Shown: positions 41,740-48,441 of the stretch, one piece after another
Layout: the number at the start of each line of letters is the position of its first letter
How positions within the stretch are numbered: the stretch's first letter is position 1
Source: a virus
Virus record (IMG/VR): IMGVR_UViG_3300009370_001221
Coordinates: 171,364-235,363 of that record
Reading direction: 5' to 3' (one strand)
Length of the DNA: 64,000 bases
Program-made: the position numbers and the translations under genes
The notes under the pieces: generated by a model
The model's database searches: none
What the model saw: only the letters and a program-made list of their open reading frames with translations
What the model was told of the DNA's origin: nothing

Positions 41740-42817
41740 TTTCTAGAAGCCACGGCGATAAAATATTGTCAAACATAATATCGGCACTTAAGAAATTATG
41801 TGTTAATACTTCTACTTGTTCGTCTAAATATTCCTTTTTTACAATGTCATAGTTGCTACATAGTGTAGTAATAAAGTCTTGTAAATCTTCTTTATGCTCT
41901 TGGTAATTCCCATAACTTTCAGTCCATACACTAGGATATTTGAATACATCCTTATACATTTCACTATAACTTGCTCTATCTGGAACAATAGGAATAGCGC
42001 CTGCTAAACATCCCTCCATCATACTAATACCCAAATTTTCATGTAGAGCACAACTAAACACCGCTTTTGCTTGTCCCATTGTTGCATAATAGTCTTCTTT
42101 ACTTAAATTTAAGTTTTGGGTAATTACAACATTATATGGAGTTAAATCAAGATCTTCTATAATTTCAGGTTGTTTATCTTCATTGTAACGATGCGGCCAC
42201 ATAATAGTATCTCGTTTAGGACTATTATAATATTGTTGCAATTGCTCTACAATAGGATTATGTGGTTGTCCACTGCGTATTGCTTTGCTGTGATATATGT
42301 CAGGTATTTCCAAGTTGTGTAAAAATATATCCTTATGGAAATTAGTTGCATAATAATTATAGTCACATGCCATAAACCATGATTTTTCCTGTAAATGTGG
42401 CCATGGTTTAGACATCTTTAGACCCAATATGTCAGTTGGATCGTATGCGCCTGCATGCCAAATACCGTGTATCTCTACAGGTATGTCAAGCAGTTCGCTC
42501 ATGTATTTGATGGGTGTTACAATGAAGTTCCAAGCGTCAGTAATAAGGAATTTGTCGCCGGGGAGGATGAGACCCTTGCTAAACAATTCGCTTACTCGCG
42601 CGGTTTGGCTAGCCTTGTACTCATTTGTTTTTCCGAAGTCAAGGAACGCACCGCTGGTGGTTTTATCTTCAACAGTAACCCCATCGATAGTTTCAACACA
42701 GTACTCTAAACTGTGTTCTGCTATTTTCTCTTCAAGAAGTGATGGAATATTATCGTACCATTGTTTCGTATAGCGTTGATCTATAGGCTCAATGGGTATA
42801 ATATAAATTGTATTCAT
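41735..42817 (-). CDS. Glycosyltransferase, GT4-like
   Basis: 360 aa with a GT-B-like second half. TIMWPHRYNEDKQPEIIEDL introduces the nucleotide-sugar domain, and ALHENLGISMMEGCLAGAIP followed by VPDRASYSEMY is the typical E-x7-E region of GT4 enzymes. The N-terminal half has alternating strands and helices. It overlaps the cupin gene by 4 bases. With the mannose-isomerase-like cupin and the phosphomannomutase-like protein it may add a mannose-derived sugar to DNA, virion or host glycan. Confidence 0.75.
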   Translation of the reverse strand: MNTIYIIPIEPIDQRYTKQWYDNIPSLLEEKIAEHSLEYCVETIDGVTVEDKTTSGAFLDFGKTNEYKASQTARVSELFSKGLILPGDKFLITDAWNFIVTPIKYMSELLDIPVEIHGIWHAGAYDPTDILGLKMSKPWPHLQEKSWFMACDYNYYATNFHKDIFLHNLEIPDIYHSKAIRSGQPHNPIVEQLQQYYNSPKRDTIMWPHRYNEDKQPEIIEDLDLTPYNVVITQNLNLSKEDYYATMGQAKAVFSCALHENLGISMMEGCLAGAIPIVPDRASYSEMYKDVFKYPSVWTESYGNYQEHKEDLQDFITTLCSNYDIVKKEYLDEQVEVLTHNFLSADIMFDNILSPWLLEI

Positions 42818-43245
42818 TGGTATAATCTTGTAATATCTTCTTCGTCACACTGGCTACCATATTGTACCTCTATAATGCTTAATTCCTGTCTTGAGGGATT
42901 AATCAATTGATGCCAAGTACCTGCTGGTATGACTAATGTTTCAGTTTCATGTAGTATAACAGTAGTGCTATTATCTTCTATTAAATCTTGCTCTACTTTT
43001 TTACTACCCCGTGGGTAATCTTCACTGAGTATTACCCTTGCTACGCCACTATTAACGCACCAAAATTCTTCTCTGTGTTCATGCTTTTGAAAACTTAAAC
43101 ACATGCTAGGACTAACTACAAGTTCTTTCACTTTAACGCCGTTAAAGTCACCTAAAACTTTATAATGTCCCCATACGCGATATTCTTTTAGAACTTCTTC
43201 AAGAATTTCGGTAATTTTGGCGTTTGCGGTCTCTGTTGTGGTCAT
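42814..43245 (-). CDS. Cupin, mannose-6-phosphate isomerase type II-like
   Basis: About 143 aa from the ATG of MTTTETANAKITEILEEVLK; the open frame runs 50 codons further but overlaps another gene. VWGHYKVLGDFNGVKVKELV, SPSMCLSFQKHEHREEFWCV and LVIPAGTWHQLINPS carry the metal-binding His/Glu cluster of the C-terminal domain of type II phosphomannose isomerases. Would interconvert mannose- and fructose-6-phosphate, or act as a sugar-binding cupin. Confidence 0.8.
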   Translation of the reverse strand: MTTTETANAKITEILEEVLKEYRVWGHYKVLGDFNGVKVKELVVSPSMCLSFQKHEHREEFWCVNSGVARVILSEDYPRGSKKVEQDLIEDNSTTVILHETETLVIPAGTWHQLINPSRQELSIIEVQYGSQCDEEDITRLYQ

Positions 43246-43420
43246 ATTTCTTATATCCTGGCCAGTAACGTGCTTTGCCTGTGTCCTTCCATTTAAGGAA
43301 ATCATCATAAGGAGTTCTTTCCTTATACATATGTGCTTCGTTAAAAACACGCCCGTAAATTCTACAGAAATCTCGGTACTCATCAAGGTCGTCAAAGACC
43401 TTTTTGACTGCTTCTTTCAT
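43199..43420 (-). CDS. Small conserved phage protein, 73 aa
   Basis: Reads MKEAVKKVFDDLDEYRDFCR, then GRVFNEAHMYKERTPYDDFL and a basic end, matching a small conserved protein of marine T4-like phages. I start at this ATG, which lies close to the previous stop. It overlaps the cupin start by 47 bases in another frame. Confidence 0.6.
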   Translation of the reverse strand: MKEAVKKVFDDLDEYRDFCRIYGRVFNEAHMYKERTPYDDFLKWKDTGKARYWPGYKKYDHNRDRKRQNYRNS

Positions 43421-43425
43421 TGTTG

Positions 43426-43872
43426 TTATTCTGCGGCTAAAGTTATAGGATAGACGCAATGGCAGCCGTTTTCACCATCCTCGCCTACTTCAATCCATAC
43501 TTCTCTATCTGGATATCTGTCATTAATTTCCATATAAAGATCATCAGCAATCATCTCACAAGACTTATAGTCTAATTCCAATGTTGTGCCATACAAACCT
43601 TCCAACCAACGTTTAAATTGAATAAATTCAATATCTCTGTCGTCGTGGAATACTTGTATAGTAACCTTAAAGTGGAATGTGTGGCGATGTGGATATCCGA
43701 GAAAGGATACATCATACTCATCACCAGTTGCTAATGCGGGATCTTCTAATGCGGCCGGGTATTTGTGTATACCCTCTTTTTGAAATTTAACCCAAATCAT
43801 TTTGGGCATTTGTTGAACTTTTTCTGTTCTCAGTTGACGTCTATGATCGTCTATGTTGAATACTTCGTTCAT
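43426..43872 (-). CDS. PTPS/QueD-like T-fold protein, second copy
   Basis: 148 aa. GYPHRHTFHFKVTIQVFHDD resembles the zinc-binding HxH strand of PTPS proteins, DIEFIQFKRWLEGLYG the substrate strand/helix, and KSCEMIADDLYMEINDRYP followed by VWIEVGEDGENGC the T/S-x-E and Glu region near the C-terminus. It lacks the catalytic Cys-x3-His of the 39047 protein, so it may have another activity or bind pterin. Conserved in marine T4-like phages. Possible link to the deazaguanine pathway. Confidence 0.55.
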   Translation of the reverse strand: MNEVFNIDDHRRQLRTEKVQQMPKMIWVKFQKEGIHKYPAALEDPALATGDEYDVSFLGYPHRHTFHFKVTIQVFHDDRDIEFIQFKRWLEGLYGTTLELDYKSCEMIADDLYMEINDRYPDREVWIEVGEDGENGCHCVYPITLAAE

Positions 43873-43874
43873 AA

Positions 43875-44213
43875 TTAACTCGCAGGTTCAGTTGATACGT
43901 GTTCTTCTTTCCCATCTACCCCTTCCCACGATTTGTGGTCGGGCATTGGGTCCTTCTGCTCCGTTATGTTGGGCCATACTTTAGAATATTTGTCGTTGAA
44001 TTCTGCCCAATCAATATTGCCAGTTTGTGTATATTCATTGTCTGGCACAATGGCTTCAATAGGACATTCAGGCTCACAAATGCCACAGTCAATGCATTCG
44101 TCTGGGTGTATAACCAGCATATTTTCGCCTTCGTAGAAACAGTCTACAGGACATACTTCTACACAGTCCGTTAATTTACATTTAACGCAATTTTCGTTAA
44201 CTATATAAGTCAT
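43875..44213 (-). CDS. fdxA: Ferredoxin, FdxA type (two clusters)
   Basis: 112 aa. The start [20 protein letters not shown] and CPVDCFYEG, then [16 protein letters not shown] give two cluster motifs, with the first set (C...C-x5-8...C) as in 7Fe FdxA proteins. The C-terminal extension is typical of the family. It would provide electrons to the radical SAM enzymes (QueE, the two SAM proteins) or ThyX-linked redox. Its consensus promoter places the ATG at the expected transcription start, so the mRNA is likely leaderless. Confidence 0.92.
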   Translation of the reverse strand: MTYIVNENCVKCKLTDCVEVCPVDCFYEGENMLVIHPDECIDCGICEPECPIEAIVPDNEYTQTGNIDWAEFNDKYSKVWPNITEQKDPMPDHKSWEGVDGKEEHVSTEPAS

Positions 44214-44219
44214 AACACA

Positions 44220-44248
44220 AGTATACTACGACCACTTGATATTGTCAA
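44220..44248 (-). promoter_or_regulatory. Consensus promoter of ferredoxin gene (leaderless)
   Basis: Minus strand TTGACA, 17 bases, TATACT, then six bases to the ATG. The -35 and spacer lie inside the 3' end of the upstream gene. Confidence 0.8.
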
Positions 44249-44492
44249 GCAAAGACGAGTGTCCTTTTTTATAATTTATTACTATATTTCCTTGGCCATC
44301 AACGCCGTCCCATGTGAAATCTTCCCCATATATTAGACCTAATGTGCCTAAATGATTACATATCATAGCAACGGCTTCAACGGTTCTATAGTTGGCGTTT
44401 AGTGCGCCGCCTTCTATAGATTTACCCGTTGTTTCGCCTATCCATCTATCACGGACAGTAACACTATTAATTTTGAATTTTCCAATTTCCAT
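44226..44492 (-). CDS. Hypothetical protein, 88 aa
   Basis: Small mixed protein with TVRDRWIGETTGKSIEGGAL and DFTWDGVDGQGNIVINYKKG. It shares a base with the ClpP-like gene upstream and its end holds the ferredoxin promoter. No recognised family. Confidence 0.55.
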   Translation of the reverse strand: MEIGKFKINSVTVRDRWIGETTGKSIEGGALNANYRTVEAVAMICNHLGTLGLIYGEDFTWDGVDGQGNIVINYKKGHSSLLDNIKWS

Positions 44493-45130
44493 CAGTATAC
44501 TGATTTAATTTTATCTGCTATTCCATATTTTACTGCTTCTTCAGCATTGAGCCACACGTCTTGCGGTGGTAGTAATACTTCACGAATCTTCTTTTCAGAT
44601 AATCCAGTACATTTCTTATAATGCATTAACATACGTTCTGTACTCATCTCAAATTCTCTTACAACTGCGAACAATTCGTGTTCTTTACCTCTACTGCCCC
44701 AACTATATTGATGACTTAATATGCTAGTATTTGGGGTAATTGTTCTATGACCTTTTTGTCCAGCCATAAATGTTAGTACGCCACAAGAGGCAATCATACC
44801 TAGTCCTACTGTGTGGACAGGGATCGCTGATCCTTTCATACAATCAATTAACGCAAATGCGTGGGCAACCTCACCACCAGGACTATTAATCATTAGTGTG
44901 AGATGTTTTGGTTTAAATTTTGAGGGCAATACATTTTTCTCAAGTATAAATCTAATTGCCATACCACAGGACTCTTCATTAAAGTCAGTCATGAACATAT
45001 GAATATTATTATCATATAGTGGATCACCGCTAGGTTGCGGCCCACGTGGTCGTTGTGGTTTTGGTCCTGCTTCTGTGTCTTTATCTTCTGCTTCTTTCTT
45101 GACTACCTTCTTCTTTTTCTTTACTGCCAT
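44492..45130 (-). CDS. ClpP-like serine protease
   Basis: 212 aa. A Lys-rich N-terminus (AVKKKKKVVKKEAEDKDTE) precedes a ClpP fold: LTLMINSPGGEVAHAFALID (substrate strand), VGLGMIASCGVLTFMAGQ with the Ser nucleophile in ASCG, SILSHQYSWGSRGKEHE with the His, and LLPPQDVWLNAEEAVKYG with the Asp. Marine T4-like phages often carry such proteins, which may process virion components or host proteins. Alternative: head-maturation protease. Confidence 0.88.
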   Translation of the reverse strand: MAVKKKKKVVKKEAEDKDTEAGPKPQRPRGPQPSGDPLYDNNIHMFMTDFNEESCGMAIRFILEKNVLPSKFKPKHLTLMINSPGGEVAHAFALIDCMKGSAIPVHTVGLGMIASCGVLTFMAGQKGHRTITPNTSILSHQYSWGSRGKEHELFAVVREFEMSTERMLMHYKKCTGLSEKKIREVLLPPQDVWLNAEEAVKYGIADKIKSVY

Positions 45131-45236
45131 GTTTTTGCTCCTCTATATCATTGATTCGTTTCTCTATAGGAAATCGAATAATATTGTATTGTTTGTTTAG
45201 TTCTATACGTTGCTGTATATACTCTAAAAGTGTCAT
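45081..45236 (-). CDS. Small protein between DpdA and ClpP-like genes, 51 aa
   Basis: Reads MTLLEYIQQRIELNKQYNII and ends in a charged tail. Support is the TAATG overlap with the DpdA stop and the open frame through the gap; against it, it overlaps the ClpP-like start by 50 bases. It could simply couple translation between its neighbours. Confidence 0.4.
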   Translation of the reverse strand: MTLLEYIQQRIELNKQYNIIRFPIEKRINDIEEQKHGSKEKEEGSQERSRR

Positions 45237-46714
45237 TACTCAAACAAGTTATGAAATGATTCCTCTGCACTATATGTTTCTTTGGCCATCACTTCATCCT
45301 TTCCCATTGGTTCTATGCCTAATTCATCTGCATAGGCTTCAGAAGTATTTACCCCTTGGATGCGTGTAAACCATCTACTGTATTTCTCTACTTCAGCAAT
45401 GGCATTAGCATGATCTTTCTTAGAAAATATCTCATGAATTACCTCTGCTATATGAGCGCCATTTGGTGCTACTAATTGTTTAGGCATTATTCCTTGATCA
45501 TAACATTCATTTGCTCGTTGTGTTGCTAAAATATGCAAGTAAACATTGTGTCCCATTTGTAATGCATAACTAAAACTATCCCAACTCGTTCTTCCTTCCT
45601 TGCCTATTTTGTTTAAATCACCTGGTCCATATGGGCAAACGTCTCGCATTTCTATACGCTCACTAATAGGACTGGGTTCCCAATCTCGATCAGGAAACTC
45701 AATATTATAATCAAATATCCTTGTATCTTTAGCATACTTTTTGTCATCTATTGCCTTAAGCATTTTATAAGTCCAACCCTTGCGTAAATGGTCAGTGTGT
45801 ATGCTAGTATACATTGTGCCATATGCTGTTGCTAAAAACGGTGACGCACAATCATAAGACAGTATAATATTTGGGTTTATTTTGTCGTGTATTTCACGTT
45901 GGAATGCTGTTAGTACAATACTCCAAAGCAGTTCACCTGTACCCAAATAATGCATCCATTCTGTCTCACCTAAAAAGCCATCCTCACGCATCTTTAATAG
46001 TCTGCGTATAGCAATTTCTACATCCTTTTTATTAATAGAACTTAATGCCCATCCCTCAAAGTTTGCCTTCTCGCCTGTGCTGTATGGTTTAACTGCCTCA
46101 TACCATTCCTCACATTGTTTCCAATTGTTACCTTGTAATACATTTAGAAACTTTGTCGCACCTGGCTCACGTGCTTGTGCGAAGTAATCATTATTGTTTA
46201 ACGTGCCTTGTAAACACTTTTGCCAAGTATCTAATCCATGTAAGTGTGCATGAGTAACACTAAATGTAGGTAAGTCAAGCACCATAGAGTAATCAAATGT
46301 GCCTTCTAAAAATCGTAATACTTTTTCTCGTATTGCGTCAGTTTTCTTATCAACACCATATGGCTCTAACCACTCTCCCATCCACACGCCTTTAGATATT
46401 TGGAATCCACCACTGTCACCCACTAATACAGTGTCTGGTGCTCTATTGCGGACCATGTCCTCTTTAGCAACAAACTTATCCAAATTCATATCAGCATGTC
46501 CAGCAGAATACAATGCCCAAGGATACTTAAAATATCCTTCTTTAGTGTTAAGGAAATTTAAGCCTTCTATACCACTAGTAAAACGTGATGGAATTCTGTC
46601 TTGAGGTACAAAATCTTCGTATCGTTGTTTGCCTACATACGCGGCATAAAAACTACTAATGGCTGGTAAGTAGATTGCATAATTTCCTTGTGTTTCTACA
46701 AGGTTCTCTCTCAT
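45236..46714 (-). CDS. TGT-like DNA transglycosylase (DpdA family)
   Basis: 492 aa related to tRNA-guanine transglycosylase but of the size and layout of phage DpdA, which exchanges guanine in DNA for a 7-deazaguanine base. The hallmark VLVGDSGGFQISKGVWMGEW carries the D-S-G-G-F-Q active-site motif, and YSMVLDLPTF contains the likely nucleophile Asp region. WALSSINKKDVEIAIRRLL and HYLGTGELLWSI continue the barrel. It overlaps the clamp gene by 4 bases. Its partners FolE, QueD and QueE are all in this window. Confidence 0.85.
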   Translation of the reverse strand: MRENLVETQGNYAIYLPAISSFYAAYVGKQRYEDFVPQDRIPSRFTSGIEGLNFLNTKEGYFKYPWALYSAGHADMNLDKFVAKEDMVRNRAPDTVLVGDSGGFQISKGVWMGEWLEPYGVDKKTDAIREKVLRFLEGTFDYSMVLDLPTFSVTHAHLHGLDTWQKCLQGTLNNNDYFAQAREPGATKFLNVLQGNNWKQCEEWYEAVKPYSTGEKANFEGWALSSINKKDVEIAIRRLLKMREDGFLGETEWMHYLGTGELLWSIVLTAFQREIHDKINPNIILSYDCASPFLATAYGTMYTSIHTDHLRKGWTYKMLKAIDDKKYAKDTRIFDYNIEFPDRDWEPSPISERIEMRDVCPYGPGDLNKIGKEGRTSWDSFSYALQMGHNVYLHILATQRANECYDQGIMPKQLVAPNGAHIAEVIHEIFSKKDHANAIAEVEKYSRWFTRIQGVNTSEAYADELGIEPMGKDEVMAKETYSAEESFHNLFE

Positions 46715-47442
46715 TTACTTTGTGCTGGTAATATATAATTGTATTTTGCCAATCCGCTGTCTACTGATATTTGTAATGCACCTTTATCACTAAATGATAT
46801 TACTTTATCGCCAGTCAAATGTAAAACCTTCAACACTTGCTGTACTGGCCAAGTCCAACCTGTTTTTAATGCACCACTAACACTTGTTTCAAATACAAAT
46901 TGTCCTGCGTGTGTGCTGTGATCTCCAAATTCAAATATTAAGTTCTTTTTATCAGTTTTAACTGTAAATACATCTTCTTCTGAGTTAACTTGTGCTTGAT
47001 AGCCAAAACGCATAATAGATGGGGTGCCTGGTTCAAATTCAATATCCCATTCTACACCCTTAAACTTGACACTTTTAAGTTTGTTTTCTATAATTTCAGC
47101 ATTCATAAACCTGTAATCATTTTGGAAATCACCTGCTTTATTCTCAAAGTGGATGCCTGTTGGAACTACCTCACCATTACGTTCCTGCTGATTAAGTTCT
47201 AACTTCGCATCTTCCTTATACTCGGGAATCTTTAATAGTGTGTCTAGTTTGTTAAGGTTTGGCATACCAAATGTGCCCACAAATGCTGACACTGGGTCGT
47301 GTGTTTCTGCTTGTAACACGACACTCCTATCTTCAGCCATAGACTCTATTAATGTGTCTGTTGTGGTGCCAGTTACCTTAATAATTTCTAAAAAACCTAA
47401 GGCATGTGTGTGACTAATTACATCTGCTAAAATATCTTTCAT
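46711..47442 (-). CDS. DNA polymerase sliding clamp (T4 gp45-like)
   Basis: 243 aa, close to T4 gp45 (228). The succession of strand-helix modules (LGFLEIIKVTGTTTDTLIES; AFVGTFGMPNLNKLDTLLKI; VFTVKTDKKNLIFEFGDHS) and its place next to the polymerase support the call. It tethers the polymerase and, in T4, activates late transcription. An excellent promoter (TTGACA-17-TATAAT) and a TAGGAG ribosome-binding site precede it. Confidence 0.88.
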   Translation of the reverse strand: MKDILADVISHTHALGFLEIIKVTGTTTDTLIESMAEDRSVVLQAETHDPVSAFVGTFGMPNLNKLDTLLKIPEYKEDAKLELNQQERNGEVVPTGIHFENKAGDFQNDYRFMNAEIIENKLKSVKFKGVEWDIEFEPGTPSIMRFGYQAQVNSEEDVFTVKTDKKNLIFEFGDHSTHAGQFVFETSVSGALKTGWTWPVQQVLKVLHLTGDKVISFSDKGALQISVDSGLAKYNYILPAQSK

Positions 47443-47465
47443 TGATTACTCCTACGTTAAAGTAT

Positions 47466-47494
47466 ATTATATTATAAAATTGATTAATTGTCAA
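47466..47494 (-). promoter_or_regulatory. Consensus promoter of clamp gene
   Basis: Minus strand TTGACA, 17 bases, TATAAT: a perfect sigma-70 consensus. A second TATAAT overlaps it. The leader is about 18 bases and contains the TAGGAG. Confidence 0.85.
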
Positions 47495-47496
47495 GA

Positions 47497-48441
47497 TTAT
47501 GGTGCTGTTACTGATGTTATGTTATGCTGGCCTACTTCCGGTATATCGCCCTCATTAAGAAATCCAACACTTGGAACTCGTTTAATTCCTGGTTGGAATT
47601 TACCAGGTTTTTGAAGTATAACCCAACTCATTCTAAATTGAAAATCTTCTTGTTCCATCATATCAAATCCGTTTTTATTAGCCAGTCCTTCCATTAAGTG
47701 ATTTGTCATATAACAATAATACGAGTCTTCAAATTTTTCAGCAGATTTTTCCATTAAACAGTTAGCATAAGTTAAAAACGCAATGCCGCCAGGACTTAAT
47801 ACTTTATAAATACCTGCCAAATATTTGTCAATCATGTCATACGGTAAGAATTCAAAATGATATAAACTAAACACAAATGAAAATGCTTTTTGAGGAAGAT
47901 AACTAAAATCCATACTATCTTCTAATTGATATACCCGTAATCTACGTTGATATATTGGATTAAAATGCTCTGCAACATGTTGAATCATATTTAAATCAGG
48001 ACCTACAAGATATAATGGATCAAATCCACCCAATTCTTTAGTCCAATAATGAGATCGTGGTCCAATTTCACAACCAGGATATTGAAAATCAACATACTTT
48101 TTTATTTTTGAACAAACGGTTAATTTAAATTCAGGTGTCCAATAGTCATCTTCTATGAGTCGTACATCCATACGTCTTTTATTTTCATAGTTTGCATAAC
48201 TTTGCTTTAGACGTGGAGGCTGTATTTCTTTATTAAATATTTCTTCTAATTTTTTATTAGTATTTGCTATTTCTTCATCAACAAATTTCATACAATGCAC
48301 AAAACTATCTAATGTTAAATGTGAATGTTCTATAACTGTTTGCCTATATAATTCTCTAATAGTATTATAGTTTTCATGTATAGCACTAGTATCAAGTTTA
48401 TCTAATAATTCTCGTTCTCTAATATATTCTAATAAGTTCAT
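47497..48441 (-). CDS. Class I SAM-dependent methyltransferase-like protein
   Basis: 314 aa. The N-terminal 110 residues are helical. The C-terminal part has a Rossmann methyltransferase layout: EIGPRSHYW in place of motif I, LYLVGPDLNMIQHV (motif II), AFSFVFSLYHFEFLPYDMID (motif IV/post-IV) and YKVLSPGGIAFLTYANC (motif V/VI). The G-rich loop is poorly conserved, so activity is uncertain. It overlaps the polymerase stop by 4 bases, placing it in the replication operon. Confidence 0.65.
   Translation of the reverse strand: MNLLEYIRERELLDKLDTSAIHENYNTIRELYRQTVIEHSHLTLDSFVHCMKFVDEEIANTNKKLEEIFNKEIQPPRLKQSYANYENKRRMDVRLIEDDYWTPEFKLTVCSKIKKYVDFQYPGCEIGPRSHYWTKELGGFDPLYLVGPDLNMIQHVAEHFNPIYQRRLRVYQLEDSMDFSYLPQKAFSFVFSLYHFEFLPYDMIDKYLAGIYKVLSPGGIAFLTYANCLMEKSAEKFEDSYYCYMTNHLMEGLANKNGFDMMEQEDFQFRMSWVILQKPGKFQPGIKRVPSVGFLNEGDIPEVGQHNITSVTAP

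Noticed and set aside
43246-43395. Upstream extension of the cupin gene to 43395
   Set aside because: The extra residues are not cupin-like and overlap a recognisable small conserved protein in another frame.
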